Numbered from the stretch's first letter, positions 13,887 to 25,640 are shown. The stretch: 64,000 bases of DNA from Eremomyces bilateralis CBS 781.70 (GCF_010015585.1 NW_022985071.1:623979-687978), one strand, 5' to 3'. The notes: a model not told the origin generated them from the letters alone. A program made the numbers and translations.

Positions 13887-15830
13887 TTGCTTGCTACAGC
13901 TGGACGACTTTCAATTCCCTGCCTTTTCGCTCCAAGCACTTCATGCCGACGACTTAGCGCCTTGCACTGTTTATCGACCGTCCGCCCTCCTTTCCCGAAT
14001 CCCCTCGTCCTACTCTCACCTGTGAATTCTCAATATCGAAATAGACCCCTGGCAACAATCGCCACCTTGTCGGACCCACGAGATCCCGCCCGCGGTGCTG
14101 CCGCTCCATCTTCTCCATCGCGATCCCGACCCCTATCACCATCCACATCCCCACCGCCCTCCTCTCCCTCCCCAACCGCACCGTCGACATCCCTCGACAT
14201 CCCCACGCAAAGCCCTCCCCCGTTCTCCTCCCTCTATTTCCCCCCCGACGATTCGGACACCGACTCAAGCGACGCGCCGAACCCCCCTGCCGCCTCCGCG
14301 TTCGTTCCCGCGCCCCCAGCCTTCTTCCATCCCGCCCCGCCGTTCGAGGAATCGTCCTCCTCCGCGGTTGCCGCTTCCGCCGCGAGCGTCGTTGCCGAGA
14401 CCAAGGCCGCGCTTCCACCGGACACCAAGGACGCGGTTGGCAAAGACCTTGACGACGGAGAGCCGCCGCCACCGTACAGCGAGGGAGATAGTCCGATCGA
14501 ATCGTTTACATACGTCATGGCGACTGCGGGTGGGCCAGCGAGTATAATCACGCAGGTGCAGCAGCAGTCGGCTGGAGCGCCGTTGAATACGTTGGGAGGT
14601 TTGTATCACTGCGGTTGAAGTTGGGCTAGGGCTGACGGACTCGGTGCATTTAGGTTCTGATGAGACGATTACGCTGGATTTGAGGTACGCAGGAATGGAC
14701 CGTGGTGACCGAGGCCGTGACTGATTGTCCGTAGAGGAACGCGGTTCACATTGTCCCGAGATGAATTACTAACGTTACCGGAATTTGTCCTTCTCTCCTT
14801 GTTCCCCAACGGGCTCCTTCCCGACGGCCACATGAACTCGTACCACGATGGAGACGTCTACCCCGTCGATGTTAGTTTCACCGCTCTTTCCCCCGAGCCG
14901 TCCGCTGCCAGCAACCCCAGCCGGCAACCGGGCGGCCTTCTAATCCCTAACGGGCTGCGGCGCCATCTGGCCGACCCGTCTTTGTATCTATCTGACATGT
15001 CTTATTCCTCCCAGTACGATCCCAGTTCCCTGCAGTATATGCTAGATTTCTTCCGGCACGTGGCACAAACTATTCCCGTCTCGGCGCCTGATGCGAACGA
15101 GCAGTCGCAGGGCCCGAATGAGGCCGTGCCTATCGAGCCAATGCAGGGTTCCGCGAGGGACATGCTGCAGGATCGCGCCGGCATCATCGTGCTGCAGGAG
15201 AATCTCGACTTCTACGCCATCCCTCCGAATCGAGACATCGAGCAGACCGAGATGATCGAGGTCAAGCGCGCCGCCGGGCGTGCGTTGTTGAGGCAAGACG
15301 GCATCTTCTCCGGCTTACGAAAAAGCGAGGAGCCGGGTTCTACGGAACAGCATTTGATCGAGATGTTGACCGCTGGGTTTGTCTTACTTCTTTCTTTCGT
15401 TGCTTTGTTGGCCCCTCATCTTCACCAACACGTTCATCTAATCCGAGGCTTCTCACGTGCTGACCCGACATCACAGCGGTTTCAACCACGAAGACCGATG
15501 GGGCCACCGGGCCGGCGAACCCAACAAAGCGGTCGTCAGCAGCATCGCGCTCGCGCGTCTGCGCACCGACATCCGCGGCAACGACCTCGCAGGCACCAAC
15601 GCGGTCAACATGGCGCAGAAGCTGCTCCTGTTCTGGCGGAAGCCGGCGCGACGATGCTGGTGGGAGGGGGTCGAGCTGGACGACGTCGAAGGTGTGGACG
15701 GCCCGCTGAAGGTGTGGATCCGGAGGGTATGGACGCTGGAGATGGTAAGTGGCGATGCCCAGCGACGTGCGGTCGAAACTCTCAATAGACGGTATTAACG
15801 ATGTGGCAGAGCGTTATCGGGTTGCGATAG
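13887..15830 (+). CDS. WHI2: Whi2-type BTB-domain stress regulator
   Basis: Whi2 partners the Psr1/Psr2 phosphatases in yeast and restrains TORC1 under amino-acid shortage. Six exons end at 14598, 14684, 14870, 15376, 15744 and 15830, starting again at 14654, 14735, 15015, 15477 and 15810; every phase closes. The first 200 residues are Pro/Ser/Ala-rich and disordered (PPPYSEGDSPIESF near the end). The BTB-like core follows: ITLDLRGTRFTLSRDELLTL, PEFVLLSLFPNGLLPDG, then YDPSSLQYMLDFFR across an intron. The conserved C-terminal block includes WWEGVELDDVEG and WIRRVWTLEMSVIGLR. The N-terminus is unresolved: the first exon opens at 13887 after a stop, with no in-frame ATG before codon 212 (14518), so either an upstream exon carries the start or the sequence has an error. 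Identity as a Whi2 homologue is firm; the start is not. Confidence 0.85.
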
Positions 15831-18800
15831 GCGGAGCGACCGCGTGCGATTTGAGGAGCGTGGTGATTTTTCTGTCGTTCGACGGAGCGGCGCGGCTGAG
15901 ATGCATCCATCTGCGGTTTATAACATTGCATCTCTTTTCCCATCCGTGAGCGGCCTCCTTACTTATTACGAAACGATCGTTTGCTGTCCTTTCGCCCTTC
16001 TGGTGTGGTTCGCTTGTGGTTTGCAGCGCGGATCTTGCTGTCCGACCTTCCGCATTTGCACGACCTGCCGTGACGTCGCCTACGGTTCGATACGCAAATC
16101 TAATCTGAGCATTTTTTGCGATCCCGGAGCGCTAACCGGGACTCTTGTGGAGGGATTCGACTCGCCGATGTCAAATCGGGCTTTCTCTCTCTTCTTTTCC
16201 TTTCTCTTCTATGTCAAAAAGCAACGGCTACAGCGCCACAGACCATCTAGTCTAAATTTCATCAGATAGAGTCCGTATCTACGCTTTCACGGTTGTGGCA
16301 CCAGGGGTTGCCCGCCTTTGCGTTGCTATGTCGTCTGATACTTGATATCTACTTGATACACGGGGAATGGCAGCGTGTATAAACGTTTGAAGTCCTCTAC
16401 AATTGTTCGAACACACGACTGGTACCTGGAATATCGTCCCTGGAGAACCGATATCACCCAGACAGCGTAGTAGATGAAGTGGTTGATATCAGGGTCCATT
16501 CCGGTTACGCCAGATACCTTCATATATTGTCCGGCGATCATTCCTTTCTCTATGCCGTCGCATTGCTAAATATTCCAATCAAACCAGTTGAAAGACCAAT
16601 TGTCCCGTCAATATCTGAACTTCGAGGCTCAACACGGCCAATAGTGAAGGTATCCCCTTGGCTCGGTGGCTAACACTCCCAAGATATGTCGCATTCGACC
16701 ATTTACAACGAGGGTATCTAGGAGTTGAGTGTTGAGTATTGACGGCTCCGACTTCCCCCAGGGTCCAACGCAGCGGGGGCGACCGCGTACGATAGAGGGG
16801 ATCAGGAGCGTACGAAGATAACTCGGACTTAGACTCGGTCATGTGACTAAACCACCTATACCCAAATACGTACCGACCGGAATTCCCGGAGCAGTTTCCG
16901 GGCAGGCTATCATTCGATGAAGTGTTGAAGTCAGGATGGCGTTAGAGATGATGAGTAGACGGAGGGCGCGGAATGTCGGACGGGAATCTCCATGGGTCGA
17001 TGGGTCGATGCGATTTTGTGAGAGAGTGTTGGGGGGGGGGACTAATTTAGGGGGAGCCAATATTCATTTCTATCAAGAGGTTTCTTTAAAATATAATAAT
17101 TCATTCAAATTCTATCCTAGACTCGGTGGTTCGAATGATACCAACTGAATCATTATTCGAGTTCGTTCAGCAGCACGAAGCTGAGTAGGCACCAAGGCAT
17201 TCAAGGGTTCTGTTCCATAGATGTCACGTGGATTTGGGGGAGTTATGCTGAGTCAGCGCCCTTGACCAGTTGACCTCATCACCTCTGCTCTCAAAGCTCA
17301 AGGGACAAAGCTCAATTCCAATCTGGAGGGTCGCCAAGGGTCCACGAGGAATGACATCATCGGCCGCACTGCCGGAGTTAGAGCCCAGAGCGGGTCTTCT
17401 TAGTTTCACTCCAAGACGTGAGTCAGTTCCTGGGGAGTAGAAGTCCAATGATAACTCTCGGTAGGTAACTACGACTTAAAGTTACGGATACTGCACCCTT
17501 GATTGATCGACCTCTCCACTGGACTATCACACGAGCACGAACTACTGCATAGTAAGTGCAGGCGACATGGCACACCTAGGTGCTATCCCCAGGTCATATC
17601 GTCATAGTTCATCCATCGTGTATTCATGTCGATCGATAGGGACGAAAGTCCACTTCATGATTCACCCAACCCTACTGTCGAAAATCATCCCGCTGTCGAG
17701 GTTTCTGGCTACATATCCTCTGATCCATGATAGTCGTTGTTGAGTATGTCGTATCTCGCGTGCAGGATTCTCCGCGGAAACGAATGAAACTACGCTTGCT
17801 GGAAGGCAAAGGGTTCTTCCCCATGTGGCAACTAGGTATCGTGGGCTTCCGACCGGCGCAATGGGACTCCTCAGTAAATCACCCACTCATGCCCTGATGA
17901 AGGCTGAAATAGCAACGGACAGATCTCCGGTAGGAAAAAGGGTAAGGGTCATTGACATCGATTGGGGTCCGACTGCGACAGGCTGCATGCCCCCCCGCCA
18001 CCCCCTCATTCGGTGAGCTGCCCAAACGAGGAAATAGGAGGGGTCCGCAAGAAAGTTCACCTCAGTAGCCGTCAATTGGATCATCAAGAGAGCGATGTCG
18101 ACCCAAGGGAACATTGGGATCATCGTCACGGCCTGAATTGGGGACACGGAAGTTTGGCATGCAGGGGATTAATAGCGCGTCTCAGGAAATCAGGGTTCAG
18201 ATTCCATTATTGCGGACCGTTTGGGAAACGTTACGGGCTGGACAAGCAGGATTATGACGCCAGAGCATCGCAAACTCGCAATTGAATGGAAAAATGGATG
18301 GCCCATGGAATCGATAGTTTGCATGCGCCGGCCAGGATGTCCTTGCAGCGCCAGTGCATCGCGAGCGCAGAAGTGGGAACGAACTTCAACGGTCAGCCGC
18401 CGAATTTCGATACAGCGAGGAAACGGGCATTTTCGAGATCGCCATCCGAAACCTCGATCGCGGGTGGATGGCCGTTGGAGGGGAATCTCAAGGAATCCTG
18501 TTCGCTCGGCGGGCGCTCCATGAGTCCATGCCGGTCCTCCCCTTGCCGTTGCAAGGCGGTGGGTCCGATTGGTTGACGGTCGGGGTTGAGCTACCGCTGA
18601 TGTCATGGTGGTTTGGGACTTGGGGAGGGGTGCGACCTGCAAGGTTGCGAAGTGTGAGGAGACGGTAAGTGGCACTAACTGCTGGCGATGACGTCGACGG
18701 TTGAGTTTGATCATGGATGGGGATGAATTACAGTGCTATGTCTGGACTGGAAGTACTGTATACAAGTACTGTGTTACTGTGTACGGGACTCCCAAGTTCT

Positions 18801-19500
18801 GCTCCGGAGTGCTCAATGAGAAGAGTATCAAGCAGGCTTAGCTCGGCTACACAATGGAAGTGAGTACAATCCCCATCAGATAGTTAAGTTAAGGGTTACC
18901 AATTACCATATTAAAATTTTGGAGTGAGTTCATCTGGTAGATAGGATTTGCACTGTTGCAGTGGGACTGTGGGAGTGAAGGAATCATTCCTCCTTGTACG
19001 CTTTATAAGTTATAACCTCAGGGTTTATTTTACCAGGGGAAATATGGGTTCATGGGGTGATAGAAATATTGTTATATACTAAAACCGCCTATGATACCCT
19101 CTCATGGTAAATATTACTGATTCGTTCATAATTACAAGATCTATAGAATCAATGGAAAAATCCGTATTACACTAACAATAGTCAATGACAAATTGATAAT
19201 CCATTATCCATTAATATTATCTCGGCTGCCAATTGCTACGTATGGTCTATGACCCTCAATGACAAGCTCTGGGGGGAGGGGGGCTGACGCCAAAGCTGTT
19301 GGAAACTTGGAAGCGATCGAGATCGAGTTTTCGTCCCGATTATGGTGATCCCATTTGACCATGTCCCGCCCCAATTCCCATGCTTGATGCTTGTACAGCA
19401 GCCGACACTAGCGATGCAGCCTGGACCTTTCGAAAGCATGATGTCGCCCTGCTTTTTAGTTTGGCCTCTTCCCTTGGCTTCCGAGCAATTGGAGGCCGTT
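15831..19500. other. Intergenic, scattered short open frames only
   Basis: About 3.7 kb. A minus-strand frame at 16326-16541 (containing DINHFIYYAVWVISVLQG, with a possible membrane helix) and frames around 17887-18700 on both strands look faintly protein-like, but none has a start, splice pattern and recognised family together. They could be remnants of lost genes. An A/T-rich patch lies at 18880-19230. Confidence 0.4.
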
Positions 19501-20379
19501 TCGTTCCCTCGACTTCCGCTGCGCCCCATTTAATTCCAATCGTCGAACCCTGGATCTGCTGGGACGCTGGGACGCTGGGCCGAAAGGTACAAACCCTTCG
19601 TCTCTCCCCCCACTCCTCCGACTCCCCTCCATCATCATTACCCTTCTATTGTCGACCCCTCGGACTTTCGCTCTTCATCCTGTCTGGAATCCACAGTGAT
19701 CTTGTTCACCCTTTGGTTCTTCCCCTCGTTCTACCCTCGTTTCCCCCATCCATTTTGTTCCATACCCGCGACCACTCTCAGCTGTAACCAGTACATCACC
19801 ACTCCCCCTCATCCCCCGGTTCACTAGAAGTATTATTCCCTTTCGACCCTCAAAACGTCCCCTCCACCTATTCCTACAGCCTTCGGGGTCCCATCGTGAG
19901 CTCATTCTTGCATGGAAACAAACGCTTCGATCGGGTCCAGCTCTCGAACTCGCGGGTCTCTCCACCGTCGACCCTCTCGTACCCCTTCAGCTTCAAAGTC
20001 TGCTGAACCACTGTGGAGACCAGATCGAGCTGGATCATCCCACTGATTTTGCAAGACCGTATCAATTGGGACATAAAGCATCCACTTGGCCAGGTCGAAT
20101 TTTCTCACATCGATACATTTTCTTCTGGTCCATGAAGTCTAGGCACGAGACGTCGGCTTCCCGCTTCCCCTCCTCTTATTGCATATATACTCCCTTGCCT
20201 TCCCCAGTCACCATCGTGCAAGGTTGAATTTCCATTGAACAAATCCATGGTGAATCCACGGTGAAGATTCGAAACATAAGACCCTCCGAAGAGTCGAAAG
20301 AGCCTCCTACACCCAGGGACCTCCTTCGTCTTCCCCCCGTGCTTCCTCCCGCTACTTTCACCTTCGCTTTCCATTCATC
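19500..20379 (+). promoter_or_regulatory. Pyrimidine-rich leader of the C2H2 regulator
   Basis: Nearly 900 bases directly before the zinc finger gene are dense in CT/CCT runs on the plus strand and contain several short ATG-initiated frames. This resembles the long 5' leaders with upstream frames often found on fungal regulatory genes. Transcription start and any role of the short frames are inference. Confidence 0.35.
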
Positions 20380-21870
20380 ATGGATGGCCGAAATAGCGCA
20401 GGCCGCCGAATTTCGCTGTTGAACGACACCAATTCACCGCCGTCAGCCGCCACACGCGGTCCTCCCTCCCGCTCGGCTCTACACACTCTCAACAAGGTCA
20501 CCCGCCCTCCCATCTCCAACTTCCTTTCCTGCCACAACTCGTCCATCGCATCCGTCACCACCAAACTCTCGGAGTGTCGCATCCCCTCGCTGCCCTCGCG
20601 TTCCCGCACCTGCAGCTTCTCCTCCTCCTCCGACACGCCGCAGCTCGTGCGCTGCGACTCGTCCGATTCGGCCGCGATGCAGTCCCCGTCGCCCATCACC
20701 CCCAATTCGAGCACCTTCGACGACCTTCAACCGCAGGATCCCGCCGGCATCGCGAACAACCTTCCTCTCTTCCCCACCAGCTCAAACCTCTACGGCGTAC
20801 CGAAGGACGGGCAGTCGACGTATCCGCCGTTGAACGCGCAGCCGAGCCCGTACACATTCGGCTACCAACCATCACAACCTCCGGTGCAGCAAATGTACAA
20901 GACGGGATTATCGCCGCCGGACGCCAATGGCACCGTCGCGCAAATCGACGATTCCCTCCCCGACGATCCCATCATTTCTGCCGAAACACCCCAATCCGAC
21001 GTCGGCGCGACATCCCGGCGCAGCAGCGCCCAAAAGTCGAAGAAAAACACCTACCCATGCCCGCTCGCCAAACAATTCAATTGCAACGACTACTTCACGA
21101 CGTCCGGCCACGCGGCGCGCCACTCCAAGAAACACACGGGGAAGAAGGACGCCGTGTGCCCGCAATGCCACAAGGCGTTCACGCGCAAGGACAACATGGA
21201 GCAACACCGCCGCACGCACAAGGAGGGTCGCGGCTCAGTGGCCTCCGCGGCCAAGACGAGCCTCGCGCCCACCGATTCCGGCGTGAAGAAAGGCCGCCCG
21301 TCGACGACAGCCACGCGACGGAGCAAGGCCAACTCCCTCCTTGCAATCTCGCCGCCCGCTACACAATCTCTCCTCGGGACCGGCGCGTCTGGTTCTAGCT
21401 TTCCTCTGGGTTCGACCCTTCCTTCCGATCCGTCGCAGATGTCGTCTAGCTACCCCTACAACACGCCGCTCGATTCTGGGCTCCCGATGCCTTCGCTTGG
21501 CGCCCCGCAGCCCTATCCCACCAACTTCCTCGGACGATTACCGTACACGGGTGTCTCTGGGGCGTCTGGGCAAGGATTGCCGCCGGTCAGGGCAGCGCCG
21601 GGGGTGACCTCCGGGCTCGAGACGCTGGCGATCGCCGCAGCGAGCGATGGCACGCTGGAACAACAGGCATTGCAAGCTTCAATGCAAGCTCCGTTGCAAG
21701 CTCCGTTGCAAAATCAATTGCAGGGTCAATTGCAGGGTCAATTGCAGGGTCAATTGCAGGGTCAATTGCAGGGTTCGTTTCCCAGCCAATTGCAAGGCCA
21801 ATTGCAGAATCAATTGCAACCTCCGTTGCAGAGCCAATTGCAAGGTCCAGTATCCGACCCATTGCAATAA
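20380..21870 (+). CDS. C2H2 zinc finger transcription factor with Gln-repeat tail
   Basis: A single-exon gene of 496 aa, starting at MDGRNSAGRRISLLND. Two adjacent zinc fingers lie near residues 224-282. The second is canonical (CPQCHKAFTRKDNMEQHRRTH, C-x2-C-x12-H-x3-H). The first has its cysteines seven residues apart (CPLAKQFNC, then FTTSGHAARHSKKH), wider than the usual two to five. The FTTSGHxARH plus FTRKDNMEQH pattern resembles the Nrg1-like pair of fungal repressors, so a DNA-binding nuclear regulator is likely, but I would not assign a specific name. A short basic patch (KKGRPSTTATRRSK) follows the fingers. Flanks are Ser/Pro-rich. The last 70 residues are a Leu-Gln-rich repeat (units LQGQ, LQAP) encoded by a 12-bp minisatellite. 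Confidence 0.85.
   Translation: MDGRNSAGRRISLLNDTNSPPSAATRGPPSRSALHTLNKVTRPPISNFLSCHNSSIASVTTKLSECRIPSLPSRSRTCSFSSSSDTPQLVRCDSSDSAAMQSPSPITPNSSTFDDLQPQDPAGIANNLPLFPTSSNLYGVPKDGQSTYPPLNAQPSPYTFGYQPSQPPVQQMYKTGLSPPDANGTVAQIDDSLPDDPIISAETPQSDVGATSRRSSAQKSKKNTYPCPLAKQFNCNDYFTTSGHAARHSKKHTGKKDAVCPQCHKAFTRKDNMEQHRRTHKEGRGSVASAAKTSLAPTDSGVKKGRPSTTATRRSKANSLLAISPPATQSLLGTGASGSSFPLGSTLPSDPSQMSSSYPYNTPLDSGLPMPSLGAPQPYPTNFLGRLPYTGVSGASGQGLPPVRAAPGVTSGLETLAIAAASDGTLEQQALQASMQAPLQAPLQNQLQGQLQGQLQGQLQGQLQGSFPSQLQGQLQNQLQPPLQSQLQGPVSDPLQ
21656..21867 (+). repeat. 12-bp coding minisatellite (LQ-rich)
   Basis: About seventeen units of a 12-bp motif close to CAATTGCAGGGT run to the stop codon of the zinc finger gene. 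The central copies (about 21715-21770) are identical, while the outer ones have diverged to encode LQAP, LQNQ, LQPP and LQSQ. Unit length is a multiple of three, so copy-number change would keep frame and only lengthen or shorten the tail. Confidence 0.85.
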
Positions 21871-22929
21871 AATCCAATAAGCCTGGACACGAAATAGTCC
21901 GATTCTTCCTTCCGCTCGCGCCTCGCCGTCGCGGAAGGCTCTCGCATCCTACAAAATCCTTAGCGCGTATCGGCGGTGGAGACCCGACAAACCGCGTCTC
22001 CCAACCGAACCATCTGAGGGTGAAAGACCCTGTATTCATACCGAAATCCACGAGTGCGGTGACCTCATCGCTCAGCTCCCGGATTTTTCTCTCTTTTTGA
22101 TCAACAATAGATCCAAGTCACGTGAGTGCCACGTGGTACACGTGAACATGCCGCATGTGCCACAGGCGGCGCTTTGGATTATCCAATCAGCGAAGTCGAA
22201 TTTTGACTTCATCTCATCGTCGCCTTGACAGGTCTGTTGGTCCTTTCAGGACAGCGAGGAGGGGGCAATGAACCCTTCCGCCCTCTCCCTTTCTTCCACC
22301 CGACTGAAGCAGAAGGGCCGGTGGTCGACCTACGGACTTCGGGGTCCACGCCGCATGACATTGTTTGGAATCACCTATTTCGCATCACCTCTCTTCGCAC
22401 AGGGTTTCTCCGTCGGATTTTCGAAGAGATGGCGATTGTATGAGACCATGAAATAGACGGATTCGGCCGTCATGGCTCGCCTGATGATCTGGGCGCGTGG
22501 GAGCGCGGACGGAGCGGTTTTTTTCCTTCCTGGATTTCTCGTTATCGTTTGGGGAAATGGGTGGCTCGGGGTGAGCCCGGAGCATACATACGGGATGGAC
22601 TTTAGGCGTTTACAGGTGGGGGGGGGGGACGGGATTGACAAGCAAAAGCGCCAATGTATCCATACATAGGTTGAGGGACGGGAATAATGGGTGATTGGAG
22701 ACGACATTGTTAGACGTGTTCATATCATAATCAAACGATTCCCTTGTAATTTGATCGTGCAATTTTCGCAGATGATTTGGTCGTTTACCAAACCGACGTA
22801 TATAGTGCAACTGATGCATGTTCGGATCAGTCCATTCCGGAAGTCATACCAATATCATACATTTGAGATAGAGCCATGTATCTGCTCATAACGAGCGACT
22901 CGCTCAAAACGTCGCCACGTCAATCCTGA
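21871..22929. other. Intergenic with triple CACGTG site
   Basis: About 1 kb between the C2H2 gene and the convergent U1-type zinc finger gene. It holds the E-box triplet listed separately, a CCAAT-type box near 22179, and an 8-9 base G run near 22617. No coding region is supported; short plus-strand frames at 22225-22456 lack family features. Confidence 0.45.
22119..22144. promoter_or_regulatory. Three CACGTG palindromes in 26 bp
   Basis: CACGTG occurs at 22119-22124, 22130-22135 and 22139-22144, spaced 11 and 9 bp, about one DNA turn apart, with CCAATC about 35 bp downstream. This spacing would place three bHLH dimers on one face of the helix. No gene start is evident just downstream, so the target is unclear. 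Confidence 0.45.
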
Positions 22930-23935
22930 TCACACCTTCCGCTTCCGTTTCTTGAAAACCACTGCACCCTCTTCTGTCTTCCGCACAGTAGTCTCCTCCG
23001 CCTTGACAATCGTCTCCGCCCGCCCCTCAACATCCCTCCCATCCTTCGCAGCCACCGACTCCTTTTCCTCCTCCGCCTCGATCTGTCGGTCCACTTCCTC
23101 TTTCACCACCTTCTTCTCTCCCTCTCCCTCCTCCTCCACCTGCGTCCCCCCAACCGATCCCGCCAATAACGCCTCCAACTCTCTCCCCCCATCCACCCCC
23201 GACCCCCCAGGCCACCTCCTCAACGTGCTCCCCCAATTCTTTGTCCCCACCTTCCCCACCTCCTCCTCCTCATCCCCTCCTCTTTCCTCCACCTTCCGTT
23301 TCCTTCTCCGCTCCACCCCTCCACTCGACCTCTCCCCTTCCTCTCCTTCCCTCNNNNNNNNNNNNNNNNNNNNNNNNNNNNNNNNNNNNNNNNNNNNNNN
23401 NNNNNNNNNNNNNNNNNNNNNNNNNNNNNNNNNNNNNNNNNNNNNNNNNNNNNNNNNNNNNNNNNNNNNNNNNNNNNNNNNNNNNNNNCCACTCCCCCGC
23501 CATCGCCATCTCCCCCCGAAACTCCTCCGGCACTGCCACCCCCATCTCCGCCAACTGCGCCATCTGCCGCTTCCTCTCCTCCGTCGTCGCCTGCCGTGGC
23601 CTCTCCCTATCCCTCTCCGTTCGCCCAATCACTCCTTCCGCCTTCGAGCTAGACGGCGCCCCCCCGGAGACCAGGGCATCGAGCCGTGCGACCTCGGACT
23701 TGGCGCGGTCCTTCTCGCGCGCGTCGCGCTCATGCGTGCGGTGGAGGGATTTGAGGGAGCGTTGGATGCCGGATTGGTGGCGGCCGGTGGCTTCGTGGTT
23801 GCGCCGGGCGAAGGGGGTGTCGCGGACGTAGACGCTACAGAATTTGCACCAGTAGTTGGGCTGTAGGGAGGTTAGAGATCCTGGGTAGAGAGGGTTTGGA
23901 GGGGGACTTACGGTGGATTTCCAGTGTTCGGACAT
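22930..23935 (-). CDS. U1-type zinc finger, WBP4-like splicing protein (spans assembly gap)
   Basis: Exon 1 (23912-23935) encodes MSEHWKST; exon 2 starts at 23860 and gives NYWCKFCSVYVRDTPFARRNHEATGRH, a matrin/U1-like C2H2 finger with conserved surroundings typical of fungal WBP4/FBP21-like spliceosome proteins. A basic coiled region follows. The 51-nt intron has no stop, so retention would also keep frame. The gene is cut by 135 unknown bases (23354-23488). Downstream the frame resumes as an acidic and basic tail ending FKKRKRKV, with a nuclear localisation look, to the stop at 22930. The open frames on the two sides of the gap differ, so the true gap length is not a multiple of three equal to that shown. 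Product is probably about 320 aa plus the gap. Confidence 0.8.
23354..23488. other. Assembly gap (135 N)
   Basis: Unknown bases lie inside the WBP4-like gene, in a region that is highly C/T-rich on the plus strand. Low-complexity content is the likely cause of the gap. The frame mismatch across it shows its size is only an estimate. Confidence 0.99.
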
Positions 23936-24303
23936 CGTGAGGTGGAGATGGGTAGTGGGGATAGGACGTGGGTTTGGTGAGGGAAATGTGGAAGGTATTG
24001 GAGATGGGAGGCAAGGAACGATGGTCTTCACTACACCAAGGAATTATGCGATGTCCTTCCTTTGCAGCATTTTGTGTATGAAAATCTCGTGTGATAAATA
24101 ATAACCCCATTCTACGAAGATGCCGATGGATGATCATTATCAACTCATAATAGGTGACGCACGGGCCATTCGAAAATGTGTCGATATCACAACTTCGTAA
24201 CTCTTAACTTCAAATGCTTCCACGAGACCACGACACCTTAAGCTTCCATCAAATCTCCTCAGGTCCACCACTTCACCCTCCTTTCGCTCCCAATCTCTCC
24301 AAG

Positions 24304-25640
24304 ATGGCACCAGCTGCTCCCCGCGCGGCTGGCGTCGCCGTCCGCACCGCCCTCCAATCCCCCCGATCTCGCGCCCTCCCCTCCCTCCCCCGATCCCTTC
24401 CCGCCTCCCTCGCTCTCGCCCGATCCTTCACCCAACTCACCAACCAAAATGCTCCCGCCAACTCCTCGATCTTTGGGCTGCCCAGTGGCCCCGGCGGAAG
24501 CAGCGGTGGCGGCGCCCCGCCGGCGTCGTATTTCCAGAAACCGACGCTGCCGGCGAACACGATCGTGCGGTTCGTGCCGCAGCAGACAGCGTGGATCGTG
24601 GAGCGGATGGGGAAGTTCAACAAGATCTTGGAGCCCGGGTTGGCGATCTTGGTGCCGTTTTTGGATCGGATCGCGTACGTCAAGAGCTTGAAGGAGGCGG
24701 CGATTGAGATCCCGAGTCAGAGTGCGATCACGGCGGACAACGTGACATTGGAGTTGGATGGGGTGTTGTATACGCGGGTGTTCGACGCATACAAAGCAAG
24801 GTAGATAATATACGGTGATATCCTTTTCGAAGACCGCCGAGCTAACATCCAACCAGTTACGGAGTCGAAGACGCCGAATACGCCATCTCCCAGCTCGCGC
24901 AAACCACCATGCGCAGCGAAATCGGCCAACTCACCCTCGACCACGTCCTCAAAGAGCGCGCTAACCTCAACGCCAACATCACCGCCGCCATCAACGAAGC
25001 CGCCCAGGACTGGGGCGTCGTGTGCCTCCGCTACGAGATCCGCGACATCCACGCGCCCGGCCCCGTCGTCGAGGCCATGCACCGCCAGGTGACCGCGGAG
25101 CGCAGCAAGCGCGCCGAGATCCTCGACTCCGAGGGCCAGCGGCAGAGCGCGATCAACATCGCCGAGGGCCGGAAGCAGAGCGTGATTCTCGCGTCGGAGG
25201 CCCTGCGGGCCGAGCAGATCAACCGCGCGAGCGGTGAGGCGGAGGCGATCCAGGTGCGGGCACGGGCGACGGCGGCGGGGATCGAGGCGGTGTCCGGGGC
25301 GATTCGGGACGGGGGGGAGGATGCGGGGAAGGCGATGGGGTTGAGCGTGGCGGAGAAGTATGTGGATGCGTGGGGGAAGCTGGCGAAGGAGGGGACGGCG
25401 GTAGTGGTGCCGGGCAATGTGGGAGATATGGGCGGGATGATTGCGAGCGCTATGGCCGTGTATGGGAAGATCAGCGACGGGCAGTCGAAGGGGGTGGCGG
25501 CGAGGTTGGTGGAGGGCGGCGAGAAGGAGACAGGGGCGGAACGGAGCGAGCAGAGACAGACGGAAGGTAACGCAGGTCAGAAGCGCGAAGTGGCACAGGA
25601 TGTGTTGGATACGTTCGACGAGGCGACGCAGAACCGGTAG
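24304..25640 (+). CDS. Mitochondrial stomatin-like protein (SPFH family, SLP2)
   Basis: Two exons (24304-24800, 24857-25640) give 426 aa. The first 45 residues are rich in Arg, Ser and Ala without acids (MAPAAPRAAGVAVRTAL, LPRSLPASLALARSF), a mitochondrial presequence. The SPFH/Band 7 domain follows: NTIVRFVPQQTAWIVERMGK, FNKILEPGLAILVPFLDRIA, then DGVLYTRVFDAYKASYGVED across the intron, and LAQTTMRSEIGQLTLDHVL. A long charged coiled coil (RQVTAERSKRAEILDSEGQR onward) and an Ala/Gly-rich tail complete it. SLP2 proteins scaffold cardiolipin-rich inner-membrane domains and bind prohibitins and the i-AAA protease. The neighbour on the right (LARP) is convergent with 1.1 kb between. Family assignment is secure. 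Confidence 0.93.

Noticed and set aside
14100-14550. Minus-strand Arg/Gly-rich frames opposite the Whi2-type gene
   Set aside because: Shadows of the GC-rich Pro/Ser coding strand; the plus frame alone joins correctly to the BTB exons.
16326-16541. 71-residue minus frame with a membrane-like stretch
   Set aside because: Too short, no neighbouring exon fits, and no family could be named; at most a relic.
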